From Planctomycetota bacterium (lineage in GTDB: Bacteria > Planctomycetota > Phycisphaerae > UBA1845): 64,000 nucleotides of DNA. Location of the stretch: assembly GCA_024276605.1 (NCBI GenBank), contig JAJRWX010000026.1, positions 1 through 64,000 of the forward strand, written 5' to 3'. Shown here in pieces: positions 35,205-43,278 of the stretch. Both the position numbers and the translations under genes were made by a program. The notes under the pieces are model-generated. The model saw nothing but the letters and a program-made list of their open reading frames with translations, was not told the origin of the DNA and did no database searches. Positions within the stretch are counted from its first letter, which is position 1; the number at the start of each line of letters is the position of its first letter.

Positions 35205-35645
35205 TCAAATGAAGGAGGCTTTATCGTTGGTGCCTCTTGCGGAATGCGGTGCATCGTGCGTTTGTTCTGCTTTTTCGTCGGCATGCTGATGGTCGAATTG
35301 GACGGAGATGATATATTCGAGGGCAATGGCTATGCTCTTGCGTAACGGTAGCGTGCCAGCAATAACCGAAACTGCGGCGAGCATGACGAACGTCAATCCC
35401 AGCCAGGTGTTTGAGGGGTGAAGTGTGAACATGGCTATGACGATGAAACCCGTTAAGGCGGCGGTGGTCATGTACATAAACGCCCAGGTATCGCCGGCAC
35501 TGGATTCGTAGCGATAAGCACAATCACGACATCTATCGAATAACGTATACCAATGTTCGAAAAGACAGCCTTTACCACAGCGGGGACACCGCTTGCGTAA
35601 GCAGCGCTTCATGATGGTTGCTAGTGTTGCGCTGCGCGTTTTCAT
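35205..35645 (-). CDS. DUF983 family membrane protein
   Basis: 146 residues. An N-terminal zinc-ribbon-like C-P-R-C-G-K-G ... C-R-D-C pair is followed by two hydrophobic helices (about 55-75 and 82-100) and a charged His-containing tail. This is the DUF983 layout. Function is not known. Possible starts at residue 12 (ATG) also exist. Confidence 0.8.
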   Translation of the reverse strand: MKTRSATLATIMKRCLRKRCPRCGKGCLFEHWYTLFDRCRDCAYRYESSAGDTWAFMYMTTAALTGFIVIAMFTLHPSNTWLGLTFVMLAAVSVIAGTLPLRKSIAIALEYIISVQFDHQHADEKAEQTHDAPHSARGTNDKASFI

Positions 35646-35709
35646 GTTGTCATCTATCGTTCGGTTTCAGGCCTTTTCAACTGCTGTGCGAACATTTTCG
35701 TTAACAACA

Positions 35710-36234
35710 TCAAGATTGCATGGCGTCGTAACCGTCGAAGGGTTCTTCTTTGCTTTTATCAATACCGAAAAAATCTAACCACTCATCCGCATCCTGGGAT
35801 AGAAGTTTACTCGGGTCGGGCTTTTTCGTGGAAGAGCCGCCTTTGTTTTGTTGTGGTGGATATAACTCATGGATGAAGGAGACACAATCCGTGGTTTGAC
35901 ATCGGCGTAGTTTAGCTTCGTACTGAATGGCCGTATCCGAACTGACCACACGCATTTGGCCGGGGTTTTTTGTACGTTTCACTTGAGCGACGATGATATC
36001 GTCTGCTGATTGTGGTGCGCTGAATTGCACGCCGATGCGCGGCGAAGCAAGTTGGATAGCCATGCCTCCTCGTGGTTTTGGTCCATCGAATATCACACTA
36101 ATATCATCATCACCTGTGCGTGCCCAACGCTCCACGATTCTCACGAGTGTCTCACGGCCAACCGTCGGCACGGGCGCATGCTCGCGCATAGCATAAAGGA
36201 GATTGTTCCCATCAATGAGCACTGTCTGAGTCAC
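35710..36234 (-). CDS. NYN/YacP-like PIN-fold RNase domain protein
   Basis: 174 residues from GTG 36234, which puts the conserved T-V-L-I-D-G-N-N-L-L-Y-A core at the N-terminus as in other family members; an in-frame ATG at 36300 would add 22 residues with no clear RBS. The PIN/NYN acidic residues are in I-D-G-N-N, S-V-I-F-D-G and S-A-D-D, and V-V-S-S-D. Members are putative RNases of rRNA or tRNA turnover. The Lys/Ser/Pro C-terminal tail is variable. Confidence 0.75.
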   Translation of the reverse strand: MTQTVLIDGNNLLYAMREHAPVPTVGRETLVRIVERWARTGDDDISVIFDGPKPRGGMAIQLASPRIGVQFSAPQSADDIIVAQVKRTKNPGQMRVVSSDTAIQYEAKLRRCQTTDCVSFIHELYPPQQNKGGSSTKKPDPSKLLSQDADEWLDFFGIDKSKEEPFDGYDAMQS

Positions 36235-36364
36235 AGTGTATAAGTATGACAGAATCGAAGACGCGCGGCGAGTTTGGGATGGTTTCCGCCCAGTCAGCAT
36301 TCAGCCATGCCCATCGAGTAACTTGGCCAAAGTTGAATCATCGGTTAGGGTTATAGCAAGTATC

Positions 36365-36437
36365 GGGGCCGTAGCTCAGTTGGGAGAGCGCCTGGTTTGC
36401 AACCAGGAGGTCGAGGGTTCGAGTCCCTTCGGCTCCA
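36365..36437 (+). tRNA. tRNA-Ala (anticodon UGC)
   Basis: 73 bases fold as a full cloverleaf. Acceptor GGGGCCG / CGGCTCC includes the G3-U70 pair that marks tRNA-Ala. The anticodon stem CCTGG/CCAGG encloses TTTGCAA, anticodon TGC. The T arm has GGTTCGAGTCC. Discriminator A, no encoded CCA. The 3' part is the integration site of the element to the right; the tRNA stays whole because the element carries a copy of the 3' end. Confidence 0.96.
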
Positions 36438-37638
36438 GTTTTCGTGACGATTCAGTGCCACTCAATGCGGTTTCCTGCGAATCAGACGGGTTTGTTGATT
36501 CCACGTGCGACACCTTGCGAGCCGAAACGGCTACAGACTGCGCCGCATTCTGCGCCGCCTTGGTGAACAGTTCATCGGGTACATCGTTGACGTAATGCCG
36601 ACCGCTTATCGTGATGCTGTGACCTATCCATTTACTCACCGCATACTGCGGGAAAGTCATCGCCCATTCTTTTTCGCAGCTGGACCGCAGGGTTTGCCAC
36701 ATACCCTTCCACGGATCGACACCAGCCCGCATGATGATCTTCTCGAATGTTCGTCGTAGATGCCCACCCTTAGTCGTCAGAAGACGCTGTTCCCCATCCT
36801 CCGCCGCATCAAAACAATCTTGTAGTAGTTCCATCAGCTGGGGCGTGATCGGTACTTGGCGACGCTCATGGCCAGCGTGATGCTCTGTCTTTACGGATCG
36901 AACATTCAATCGGGCGTTGGCCCAATCAACATCATCCCAGTTCAGGCTATGCGACTCGCTAACGACTCGGAGTCCGGCCAGCCGGGCAAGTCCAAAGATC
37001 AATCGGGTTTTGGCGTTAGGGCAAGCCTCTAGGATTTTTGTCGTTTCGTCGGGGGTGATGTATCGGTTATTGGCGCTTCTCGTGGAGCCGGACTTCAGGT
37101 GTCTGAATGGCGACTCCGTGACTAGCAGCCGCCGCTCAGCTTCCGCGAAGATGGTCTTAGCGTTGCCACTGTGGACCTTTACCGTTGCTTCACTAAGTCC
37201 TAGACCTGCAAGCCATTGGCGCCAGTCAGACGCTTGATTCGGCGTTATTTTACGGATGGGTATGTCCGGAAGAAAATCTTTAAGCTTGTCGATGGTTTGC
37301 CCCAGCTTGAGCAAACTCGTGGGTTTCAATTCCTTAGCTCTACTGGCGAAGTACTTATCCAGCCATGCCCCCAGCTGTGAGCACTCACGTGGTTTTATAA
37401 GCCCCACATTGGCCAGCTTGGCATGTAGTACATCGTCAAGCTTACTCACCCACCTAGTGACCTCATCATCCGGCGGATGCCCTACGATGTTCGCCGCCAC
37501 AAGCTTTTCCACTTGCAGGCTGAATACGTTGGCCAGCTTACGTGTAACCCTGCCCAGTCGAATCGTCCGCCGCTTACCATCGGCTCCGACGAACAGGATA
37601 CGTTTGAGTCCATTCGGATCGTTTGCCACACTTGCCAT
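36376..37638 (-). CDS. Tyrosine recombinase (integrase) of the tRNA-Ala element
   Basis: 420 residues. SAM-like N-terminal domain at about 95-170; catalytic domain with R in A-G-L-R-V-V-S-E, R in T-L-R-S-S-C (Gln in place of the usual His three before it), G-H-S and the nucleophile Y in G-R-H-Y-V-N. The last 20 codons lie inside the att core and tRNA-Ala gene on the opposite strand. Four bases separate it from the XRE gene upstream. When the element is a circle the frame continues past the core into 42349-42131, giving a 480-residue form. Confidence 0.93.
   Translation of the reverse strand: MASVANDPNGLKRILFVGADGKRRTIRLGRVTRKLANVFSLQVEKLVAANIVGHPPDDEVTRWVSKLDDVLHAKLANVGLIKPRECSQLGAWLDKYFASRAKELKPTSLLKLGQTIDKLKDFLPDIPIRKITPNQASDWRQWLAGLGLSEATVKVHSGNAKTIFAEAERRLLVTESPFRHLKSGSTRSANNRYITPDETTKILEACPNAKTRLIFGLARLAGLRVVSESHSLNWDDVDWANARLNVRSVKTEHHAGHERRQVPITPQLMELLQDCFDAAEDGEQRLLTTKGGHLRRTFEKIIMRAGVDPWKGMWQTLRSSCEKEWAMTFPQYAVSKWIGHSITISGRHYVNDVPDELFTKAAQNAAQSVAVSARKVSHVESTNPSDSQETALSGTESSRKLEPKGLEPSTSWLQTRRSPN
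36415..36439. repeat. Attachment site at the tRNA end (attL)
   Basis: 25 bases, GGGTTCGAGTCCCTTC then GGCTCCAGT, identical to 42350-42374. It covers the T arm and acceptor 3' strand of the tRNA. On the minus strand it encodes L-E-P-K-G-L-E-P near the end of the integrase. Confidence 0.93.
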
Positions 37639-37642
37639 AGTC

Positions 37643-37870
37643 TTACCTACCTCTTTTCCGTCGCTTCGGTCGGATGATGATTTCCATACCCAGATAGTTG
37701 GCCAGCTTGTCCAAACTATCTAGCGATAGTCCGCGATGCCCAGCCACGAACCGCGACATAGCGCCTTGGTCGATACCCGTCGCCTTGCAGATTGCGTAAC
37801 GACTGGAGCCGCTTGTTTTAACCAGCTGGCGTATCTGATCGCTGAATAATTTATGTTTGCGTTCACTCAT
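37643..37870 (-). CDS. Small XRE-type helix-turn-helix regulator
   Basis: 75 residues: HTH at about 17-60 (S-R-Y-A-I-C-K-A-T-G-I-D-Q-G-A-M-S-R-F), then a strongly basic end. It is four bases upstream of the integrase start and translationally coupled to it, so it probably controls integration or excision. Confidence 0.85.
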   Translation of the reverse strand: MSERKHKLFSDQIRQLVKTSGSSRYAICKATGIDQGAMSRFVAGHRGLSLDSLDKLANYLGMEIIIRPKRRKRGR

Positions 37871-38132
37871 GTTTGACAGCCTACCTCTATGGTTGTCGTT
37901 ATGTCAAGTAGCCTTTTCTTCTTTCACGGGGGGCCTCTAGCACGCACGTGGTAAATACTGGAAAAAATGACGGAGTGAGGGGGTAAGGGTGAAAGAGGTA
38001 TATAGATATAAAATCATTATTATTACCCTCTAAACACACATTCTGGATTCACCTTTATTCACCTTTGTTTCACCTTGTTCCACCATTCTGTTGCTTGTTA
38101 CCCTACCGAATTAGGGTTCTTTCACCCACTGG

Positions 38133-40217
38133 TCATTCTACCAAACAGTATGACCTCGCGTTTCTCCCCTGCGTGGGATTTAACTTTTCCGAAACGGTTC
38201 CCTGTTCCATTAGGGTGCCAATGACATTCTTAAAGGTGGCTCTATCTAGTTTTATGCGTTTCAATAACAAACTGTGCGGGATCGTCTTGTTGGGCGCTTT
38301 GCGTAATTTTTCGATCACTCGCAAACACAGCGATTGAAACCGAGTATCCGCCACGTTGGCAGACACCATGAACAGCATTCGAGCAATCTGATACTCGTAA
38401 AAATCGATCGCCCAGGTAACTGCCGCCTCGCCTATCTCCGGATCGTCGTGCCTCTCTGATATGGCGTAGATCAACGCCAGCTTGCGGACCTGCTCGCCGA
38501 ATCTGCTCAGTACCGCAGCCGTCGCGTTGTCGTCATCGCTGTGGGCCTTGATAATCTTTTTAGTGTTGGCTGTTCGGGACTCTGATAAAATCGCCTGTGC
38601 GGCCTCTGTGGTGGGCACGATGATTGGTTCCGGGGCAATGTCGCTTATGTTGCCCTCAGATATTTGCAGCCCTGCCCACCAACCAACGATATCCATAATT
38701 TCTTGTGGCGGATCGATTATCTGTGCTCGCTGATCTATTCGCTCGCCGAATGACTCCAGAATGATTGATCGCCCTAAAAAACCATTGGTTAGCAGGTGCT
38801 CAGACAAAGCGCCGTAGTAATTTTTGGGGATGGCTGATCCCAGCAGGGTGAGGGACGGTTGATACACGGGGCATGGCGGCTCCGATCCGGCCCGCTTGCG
38901 GGTATAAAATATCGAGGCCGACGATGTATATAGCGTCAGCAGCGTGGACATAACCGTTTCCCAGCGTGACTCACGTGAGTTGGCCACGCATTGCAGCATC
39001 GAATCAATTTCGTCGGTTTGGAAGAATATGTTTGGTCGGCTTTGCACAGCGTCCTGAATGCCCTCGCCGCTCGCAAATCCGTTGCCCAGGCACAAGCCCA
39101 GATTAGCATTGGTCATAATCTTAACGTTTAGTTTTCTCGGCCAGTCCTTGCCCGATCCTGACAACCCTAATCCAAGTACCATGATGTTGGTACGGTTATC
39201 CTCAACATCGCGCACTTTGCGACCACCTAAAAATGCCTGCAATGTTAGTGCTCCGCAAAATGCCATGACGGGATTGGGGCAAGGCGCAGTTTCCAGGCAG
39301 TAGTCCTGCACCATATTAATAAAACCAGGTACGCGAATCAGGCGTGGTGGCATGTCACCGGGATTGGGCACCGCTTTAGGTTTCGGGGGTAGAGTCGTAT
39401 TGATTGATTTCCAATCATCCTCGAAATTGTCGTAGACGAATTTTTGGACCAGCGGCTCGCAACCCTTGCTGATTATGCTCTTGGCGATGCGGTCAACTTC
39501 GGCTCGCGGTAGGGGCGGGTTGCAGTGCCGTTCATTTTCTATGTGTAATACATCGTATACGGTGTCGTGATTCAGTCCGGGGCGTACAAGCATTCCTGCC
39601 ATTTTTGTTAGCGTACTGTTCCGCTGCCCTTCGGGTATCGATCTCGTACCGTCGCCGTTGATATGCTCGTGTGTTTGTGGTTGGTTGGGCCGCTCAATAT
39701 CTTGCACTAACCATGCAGGCGGTGATGGTAACTGGTCGGGTGATATATCAAGCACGCTACCCGGCGCCCATCGGTATGCTGCGTTTTTTCCATCGCTTGG
39801 CGCAACGATGATGTAGCCGTCGTCACCACGTATATCAACTTTATTAGCGATCTTACTGGCAGAGTTTTTGTACGCTTTACCGTTCGAAGAAAATATGTAA
39901 TGTCGTCCGCCCGATGGGGTTATTGCGCTTGGTGCTCGGGTAAAATCTATCGACTTGGTTTCGTCGTTTGGCCACGTGTTTGCATTGCCGTCAACATCAA
40001 CGACCAACATACCAATTGTGTGTAATCCAATGTTTGCATTAGGTGTTTTCGCCCACCATTTTTCGATTTGTTCGGCGCTCGAGGTGGCGTCCTTAAATCC
40101 GTGACCACCTAGCGGATGCTTGCCCCTTGGAGCACAGGGGAAAACTTTATATCCTAAGTCAGCATAGGCTAATGCGGCTTGTAATAACTTGACATTTTTT
40201 TGTGATTTTTCTAGCAT
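38133..40217 (-). CDS. Replication protein with Prim-Pol and DUF3987-like ATPase domains
   Basis: 694 residues. Residues about 10-165 are an archaeo-eukaryotic primase-polymerase domain: V-F-P-C, metal-binding D74-V-D76, G-G-R-H-Y-I-F at 103-109. Residues about 195-265 look like a primase C-terminal helical domain. Residues about 290-600 are DUF3987-like with G-S-G-K-D in the P-loop place and Q-T-D-E-I-D as Walker B. It would prime and unwind the element's DNA. The P-loop has Asp where Ser or Thr is usual, so ATP use needs testing. Confidence 0.85.
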   Translation of the reverse strand: MLEKSQKNVKLLQAALAYADLGYKVFPCAPRGKHPLGGHGFKDATSSAEQIEKWWAKTPNANIGLHTIGMLVVDVDGNANTWPNDETKSIDFTRAPSAITPSGGRHYIFSSNGKAYKNSASKIANKVDIRGDDGYIIVAPSDGKNAAYRWAPGSVLDISPDQLPSPPAWLVQDIERPNQPQTHEHINGDGTRSIPEGQRNSTLTKMAGMLVRPGLNHDTVYDVLHIENERHCNPPLPRAEVDRIAKSIISKGCEPLVQKFVYDNFEDDWKSINTTLPPKPKAVPNPGDMPPRLIRVPGFINMVQDYCLETAPCPNPVMAFCGALTLQAFLGGRKVRDVEDNRTNIMVLGLGLSGSGKDWPRKLNVKIMTNANLGLCLGNGFASGEGIQDAVQSRPNIFFQTDEIDSMLQCVANSRESRWETVMSTLLTLYTSSASIFYTRKRAGSEPPCPVYQPSLTLLGSAIPKNYYGALSEHLLTNGFLGRSIILESFGERIDQRAQIIDPPQEIMDIVGWWAGLQISEGNISDIAPEPIIVPTTEAAQAILSESRTANTKKIIKAHSDDDNATAAVLSRFGEQVRKLALIYAISERHDDPEIGEAAVTWAIDFYEYQIARMLFMVSANVADTRFQSLCLRVIEKLRKAPNKTIPHSLLLKRIKLDRATFKNVIGTLMEQGTVSEKLNPTQGRNARSYCLVE

Positions 40218-40241
40218 ACTGTATCCTTAATTTGTTATTGT

Positions 40242-40280
40242 GCGACGCTCGGACTATCACTCCGGGGCGTCGCTTTTTTT
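40242..40280 (+). terminator. Intrinsic terminator-like hairpin, plus strand
   Basis: GCGACGC / GCGTCGC, a perfect 7-bp stem (plus inner CGG/CCG), followed by seven T. The genes here are on the minus strand, so it may block transcription entering from the chromosome on the plus strand, or act as a structured spacer between the HTH and primase genes. Confidence 0.55.
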
Positions 40281-40283
40281 ATG

Positions 40284-40502
40284 TCACATATATGACACTT
40301 TTTTAGATTTTTCTGACAACCACTGCCGTAGTTCACGAACCGGGTACACGATGCACCGCCCGATTTTTGTGTGTGGAATGCCGCTTGTGGTGTCGGCTGT
40401 GATACTCCAGAGCAACCTTTCAGATATGCCCATCGCCGCCGCCGCCTGTTTTGGGCGAAGGGCTAACGGCTGGATGGTTTCGTCGGGGACATGGTTACTC
40501 AT
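40284..40502 (-). CDS. Excisionase-like helix-turn-helix protein
   Basis: 72 residues from ATG 40502, preceded by GGAAGGGG. An AlpA/MerR-type HTH: L-R-P-K-Q-A-A-A-A-M-G-I-S, then I-P-H-T-K-I-G-R, then Y-P-V-R-E-L-R-Q-W-L. Such proteins direct excision or regulate integrases in small elements. It overlaps the upstream HTH gene by 8 bases. Confidence 0.82.
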   Translation of the reverse strand: MSNHVPDETIQPLALRPKQAAAAMGISERLLWSITADTTSGIPHTKIGRCIVYPVRELRQWLSEKSKKVSYM

Positions 40503-40725
40503 GGTCACACCCCTTCCGTGCATCAATGGCGTGAAGTTCATGGCGAACCTGGGCCAGGGCATCGCTGTCATAGAGTCGCTGGCGTCCAGCCAGGGCAGTC
40601 GGTTTGATATGCCTTCGAGTTTGCAGGATATACAAAACCCGATGTAACCGAACCCCTAATTTTTCGGCCAAGACACTGGGAGTTCGAAGTCTTGGAATGG
40701 GTTGAACAATCACTGTGTCACTCAC
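40495..40725 (-). CDS. Small helix-turn-helix protein of the element
   Basis: 76 residues from GTG 40725; a TTG at 40779 is the only longer start and neither has a clear RBS. HTH-like segment T-P-S-V-L-A-E-K-L-G-V-R-L-H-R-V followed by R-Q-R-L-Y-D-S-D-A-L, a MerR-like wing. It is coupled to the excisionase-like gene by overlap. Probable regulator; target unknown. Confidence 0.65.
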   Translation of the reverse strand: MSDTVIVQPIPRLRTPSVLAEKLGVRLHRVLYILQTRRHIKPTALAGRQRLYDSDALAQVRHELHAIDARKGCDHE

Positions 40726-40809
40726 TTTCTGCGGCTTGTTGCCACATAAGTAAGCGAAAACAATCGTGCGATTGCTCAAAAACTACTATATTTTAAGGGT
40801 TTGGTTGTC

Positions 40810-40838
40810 CGCGATTAATCGCGATTGCGACCGCGATT
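40810..40838. repeat. Candidate iterons or operator: three CGCGATT repeats
   Basis: CGCGATT occurs directly at 40810, 40820 and 40832; the first two make the perfect palindrome CGCGATTAATCGCG. It lies in the gap between the 328-residue HTH protein and the small HTH gene. Short spaced repeats beside a replication gene set suggest an origin or operator. Confidence 0.5.
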
Positions 40839-40842
40839 GGTA

Positions 40843-41829
40843 TCAAGCGTGCTTGCGTTGCGGATATTCACGACGGGCTAATTCTTGATCTTGATACAGC
40901 TGCGCCATCTTCCGGCGCCCATTGCCGTCCAGTTGCTCAAGTTTTTTTCGTTCGCCGGGTGCAGATATGTCAATAACCTCACCTATCAACCGGTCCACGT
41001 CTTCGTCGGACAGCTGGTTTGACGGATCAACTTCGGTGTCCTGCCGGATGCGATCAAGCTCCCAATCGGACAAATCGACTGCTGGTGGTGCAGCCTTTTT
41101 ATCCTTGGTTTTCCTCCATTGTTTCAATCCCTCATCAGTCGTGACCGCTTTATGAACCGTTGATTCTGAACAGCCAACACGTTCGGCTAGTTCTTTTTGA
41201 CTTGTATACGGCTGTCCTTGGTTCATCAGTCTTATCAGGCGATCCCTCGCTTCCGTCCGGGACATCTTATTCGTTTGGTGATTGGCCGCGTTGGCATCCT
41301 GTGCATGTTCGATCGTTACTGCTTCATTGTATTCGGGCTGTGGAATACCTATCTCTCGATTTATAAATGCACTCACAGGTCCAGCTGCTATAGCGCGATT
41401 GATCAGTTCGAGTCGTTCGTCAACGTCGGCAATATCTTTTATTTCTAGACCTCGCTCGGAAAGGCACACCTCGAATGGCACAACAGTAGTCTCGCATACA
41501 ACTTGGACCACACCATCATCATCGGTAAGCCCGCTATAAATAACTGCATCACTTGATATTCTATCCGAGATGAATTTATTAAAAGGTCCACCAGCAAAAT
41601 ACACGAATCGCCGCGACTTTTCGCCATCTACATCGATACACACATTACATCGCAAGTAAGCCAATCCACTAGCGCACAGCTTACTGATTACCAGTTTTAC
41701 GGACGTGGGTAACTTGTTCCAAGGTGCCGTTGACCAGTCAACAGTATGGCACTGGATGAACGCATCTAGCTCTAGCATCAGCGATATTGTCAGTAGGAAT
41801 TTTTTAGACTGGAGCAGGCTATCAGACAT
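40843..41829 (-). CDS. Element-encoded protein with a central helix-turn-helix, function unknown
   Basis: 328 residues. The first 180 have no motif I recognise. Residues about 195-245 hold an HTH (S-Q-K-E-L-A-E-R-V-G-C-S-E-S-T-V-H-K-A-V) after a charged helix (M-S-R-T-E-A-R-D-R-L), in the style of ParB/KorB-type or replication regulators. An acidic then basic C-terminus follows. It is the first gene of the element's operon and lies beside two repeat clusters that it may bind. Confidence 0.65.
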   Translation of the reverse strand: MSDSLLQSKKFLLTISLMLELDAFIQCHTVDWSTAPWNKLPTSVKLVISKLCASGLAYLRCNVCIDVDGEKSRRFVYFAGGPFNKFISDRISSDAVIYSGLTDDDGVVQVVCETTVVPFEVCLSERGLEIKDIADVDERLELINRAIAAGPVSAFINREIGIPQPEYNEAVTIEHAQDANAANHQTNKMSRTEARDRLIRLMNQGQPYTSQKELAERVGCSESTVHKAVTTDEGLKQWRKTKDKKAAPPAVDLSDWELDRIRQDTEVDPSNQLSDEDVDRLIGEVIDISAPGERKKLEQLDGNGRRKMAQLYQDQELARREYPQRKHA

Positions 41830-42130
41830 ATCATCACCTACAAAAAACTCTCGCGCGTGTTGTTGGCGCCATTGCTTTTGAAAATGACCACGCGCAAGAG
41901 TCGGTTTTTAGGATCACACAACAAACGCCAACAAATTCATCATCCCACAGCCGCGGAGTTGGTGCAAATCCATGTTCGGAGTCTGATAGGAAGGGTGTGC
42001 GTTTGGTGAATTGTCATCGTTGATGGCTTATACAGTGTTGCTGGATTTTTTACATTTAATATGTCGTCCGGGCGCGATGCCCCGACCCGCGCGCTCTATT
42101 CGGCCAGGAAGTACCTTGGAAAACAATCCC
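41830..42130. promoter_or_regulatory. Control region of the element with two interleaved inverted repeats
   Basis: ACTCTCGCGCGTG (41847-41859) pairs with CACGCGCAAGAGT (41889-41901) at 12 of 13 positions. TTGTTGGCG (41860-41868) pairs with CGCCAACAA (41926-41934) exactly. The arms alternate, so the two stems cannot form as simple nested hairpins. The region lies just upstream of the first gene of the operon and probably holds its promoter or an origin. No gene is seen in the rest. Confidence 0.5.
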
Positions 42131-42349
42131 TCATTGCAACGTCCCAGGCATGGTCTGATCGCCGTAGCATATCGCCAGGATGCGAGCCTGTGTGGCCTTG
42201 GGTAGCGTCGGCCATGCGTCGATCAGCTGGACTAGTTCAGGGGGGATATTGGGAGTCGTTGTCTGGGTTTTGGATATGAGGTGCGCCGGATTCTGCGCCG
42301 CCTGTTTTGACAAACCCTTGTTTTCTCGATGTTTTTCACGCAAGGCTAG
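42131..42349 (-). CDS. Detached alternative C-terminus of the integrase (read through attP in the circular form)
   Basis: 72 codons and a stop in frame with the minus-strand reading L-E-P-K-G-L-E-P of the attR core. It starts L-A-L-R-E-K-H-R-E-N and continues A-A-Q-N-P-A-H and I-D-A-W-P-T-L-P. The integrase at the other end reads the same core in the same frame, so excision would fuse it to this segment. In the integrated state it has only a TTG (42343) as start and may not be made. See the finding for the frame count. Confidence 0.75.
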   Translation of the reverse strand, partial: LALREKHRENKGLSKQAAQNPAHLISKTQTTTPNIPPELVQLIDAWPTLPKATQARILAICYGDQTMPGTLQ

Positions 42350-42374
42350 GGGTTCGAGTCCCTTCGGCTCCAGT
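42350..42374. repeat. Attachment site at the distal end (attR)
   Basis: Exact 25-base copy of the tRNA-Ala 3' end at 36415-36439. Only the 3' part of the tRNA is present, so no second tRNA is made. Confidence 0.93.
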
Positions 42375-42600
42375 GAACGTAAATGCTGAATTCATAACGG
42401 TTTATGAATACCTGCCATCGTGGCGGCGCGGCTGTAATCAGGGCGTAAATGGTATACAAGTATACCTTTTTCTATCTGGGAGGCTGCTGTGATGTCAGAA
42501 AAAGTAGTCATGAAATGCAGGCAACATAAGCGCGGTCGATCAATTCTCCCTCACTGAGTCAGTCCTTGAGTTTTGGGTTCTTACCCAGAACCATTATCAC

Positions 42601-43155
42601 CTACCGAACCGTATCCACAGCGCGATCCACTATGTCAGTCATCGCTGCTAGGTCCATCAGTTCTTCGGTTGTTAGCACTTTGTCGATGTCGAGCAGAATC
42701 TTGACTGCATCTGCAACCTTGCCCATGCCGAGGATGAATGAGGTATCTACGGAACCTCCCATCGATGGAGGTGGTTCGATGTTCTCGCCTTTAATGTCCA
42801 AAACTTCAGAAACAGTATCCACGATGATGCCGATCTGCTTTCCGACATCCACCACAATAATGCACGTCTGCTCGGTGTGATCGATTTCATCAAGACCGAA
42901 CTTCAAGCGAAGGTCGACCACTGGGATGACCTTGCCACGCAGGTTAATAACACCCTTCATATAAATGGGCATACGCGGAACGGACGTTATGTCCATGATG
43001 CCAATAAGCTCGCGGACTTTTAGAATTTCCACGCCGTATTCTTCGTCAGACAGCTTGAATGTCAGATACATGCTCTCTTCATGGTTGATCGTCTGCATTA
43101 CATTGTCGCTGCTTGTCTGACCGGCTTTCAGGCTGTCAAGTAAGGTCGTAGTCAT
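42601..43155 (-). CDS. cheW: Chemotaxis coupling protein CheW
   Basis: 184 residues, slightly long. The CheW domain shows Y-L-T-F-K-L, Y-G-V-E-I-L-K-V-R-E-L, V-P-R-M-P-I-Y-M-K-G-V-I-N-L-R-G-K-V-I-P-V and L-G-M-G-K. It links chemoreceptors to CheA. The receptor gene lies 123 bases upstream on the same strand. CheA is not in the window. Confidence 0.93.
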   Translation of the reverse strand: MTTTLLDSLKAGQTSSDNVMQTINHEESMYLTFKLSDEEYGVEILKVRELIGIMDITSVPRMPIYMKGVINLRGKVIPVVDLRLKFGLDEIDHTEQTCIIVVDVGKQIGIIVDTVSEVLDIKGENIEPPPSMGGSVDTSFILGMGKVADAVKILLDIDKVLTTEELMDLAAMTDIVDRAVDTVR

Positions 43156-43278
43156 TTCGTCATACCCCTGTTAGTCTGTTATAAGCGTTGGCTCGGTTAC
43201 GTTCTGTGCAGTCAGGCAATGCAAACGCCGTGACACTGAGAAATCGGCACTCGCCCCAATCCATGAACCTCGGCATGC

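Larger units (their letters stand above)
36415..42374. mobile_element. 5.96-kb integrated element in tRNA-Ala(UGC)
   Basis: Bounded by exact 25-base direct repeats made of the tRNA 3' end (36415-36439 and 42350-42374). Six minus-strand genes: an HTH protein of 328 residues, two small HTH proteins, a Prim-Pol/DUF3987 replication protein, an XRE regulator and a tyrosine integrase next to the tRNA. It has replication and integration functions but no capsid, packaging or conjugation gene. This suits a small satellite-like or integrative-plasmid-like element. The integrase reading frame crosses the att site at both ends. Confidence 0.93.
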
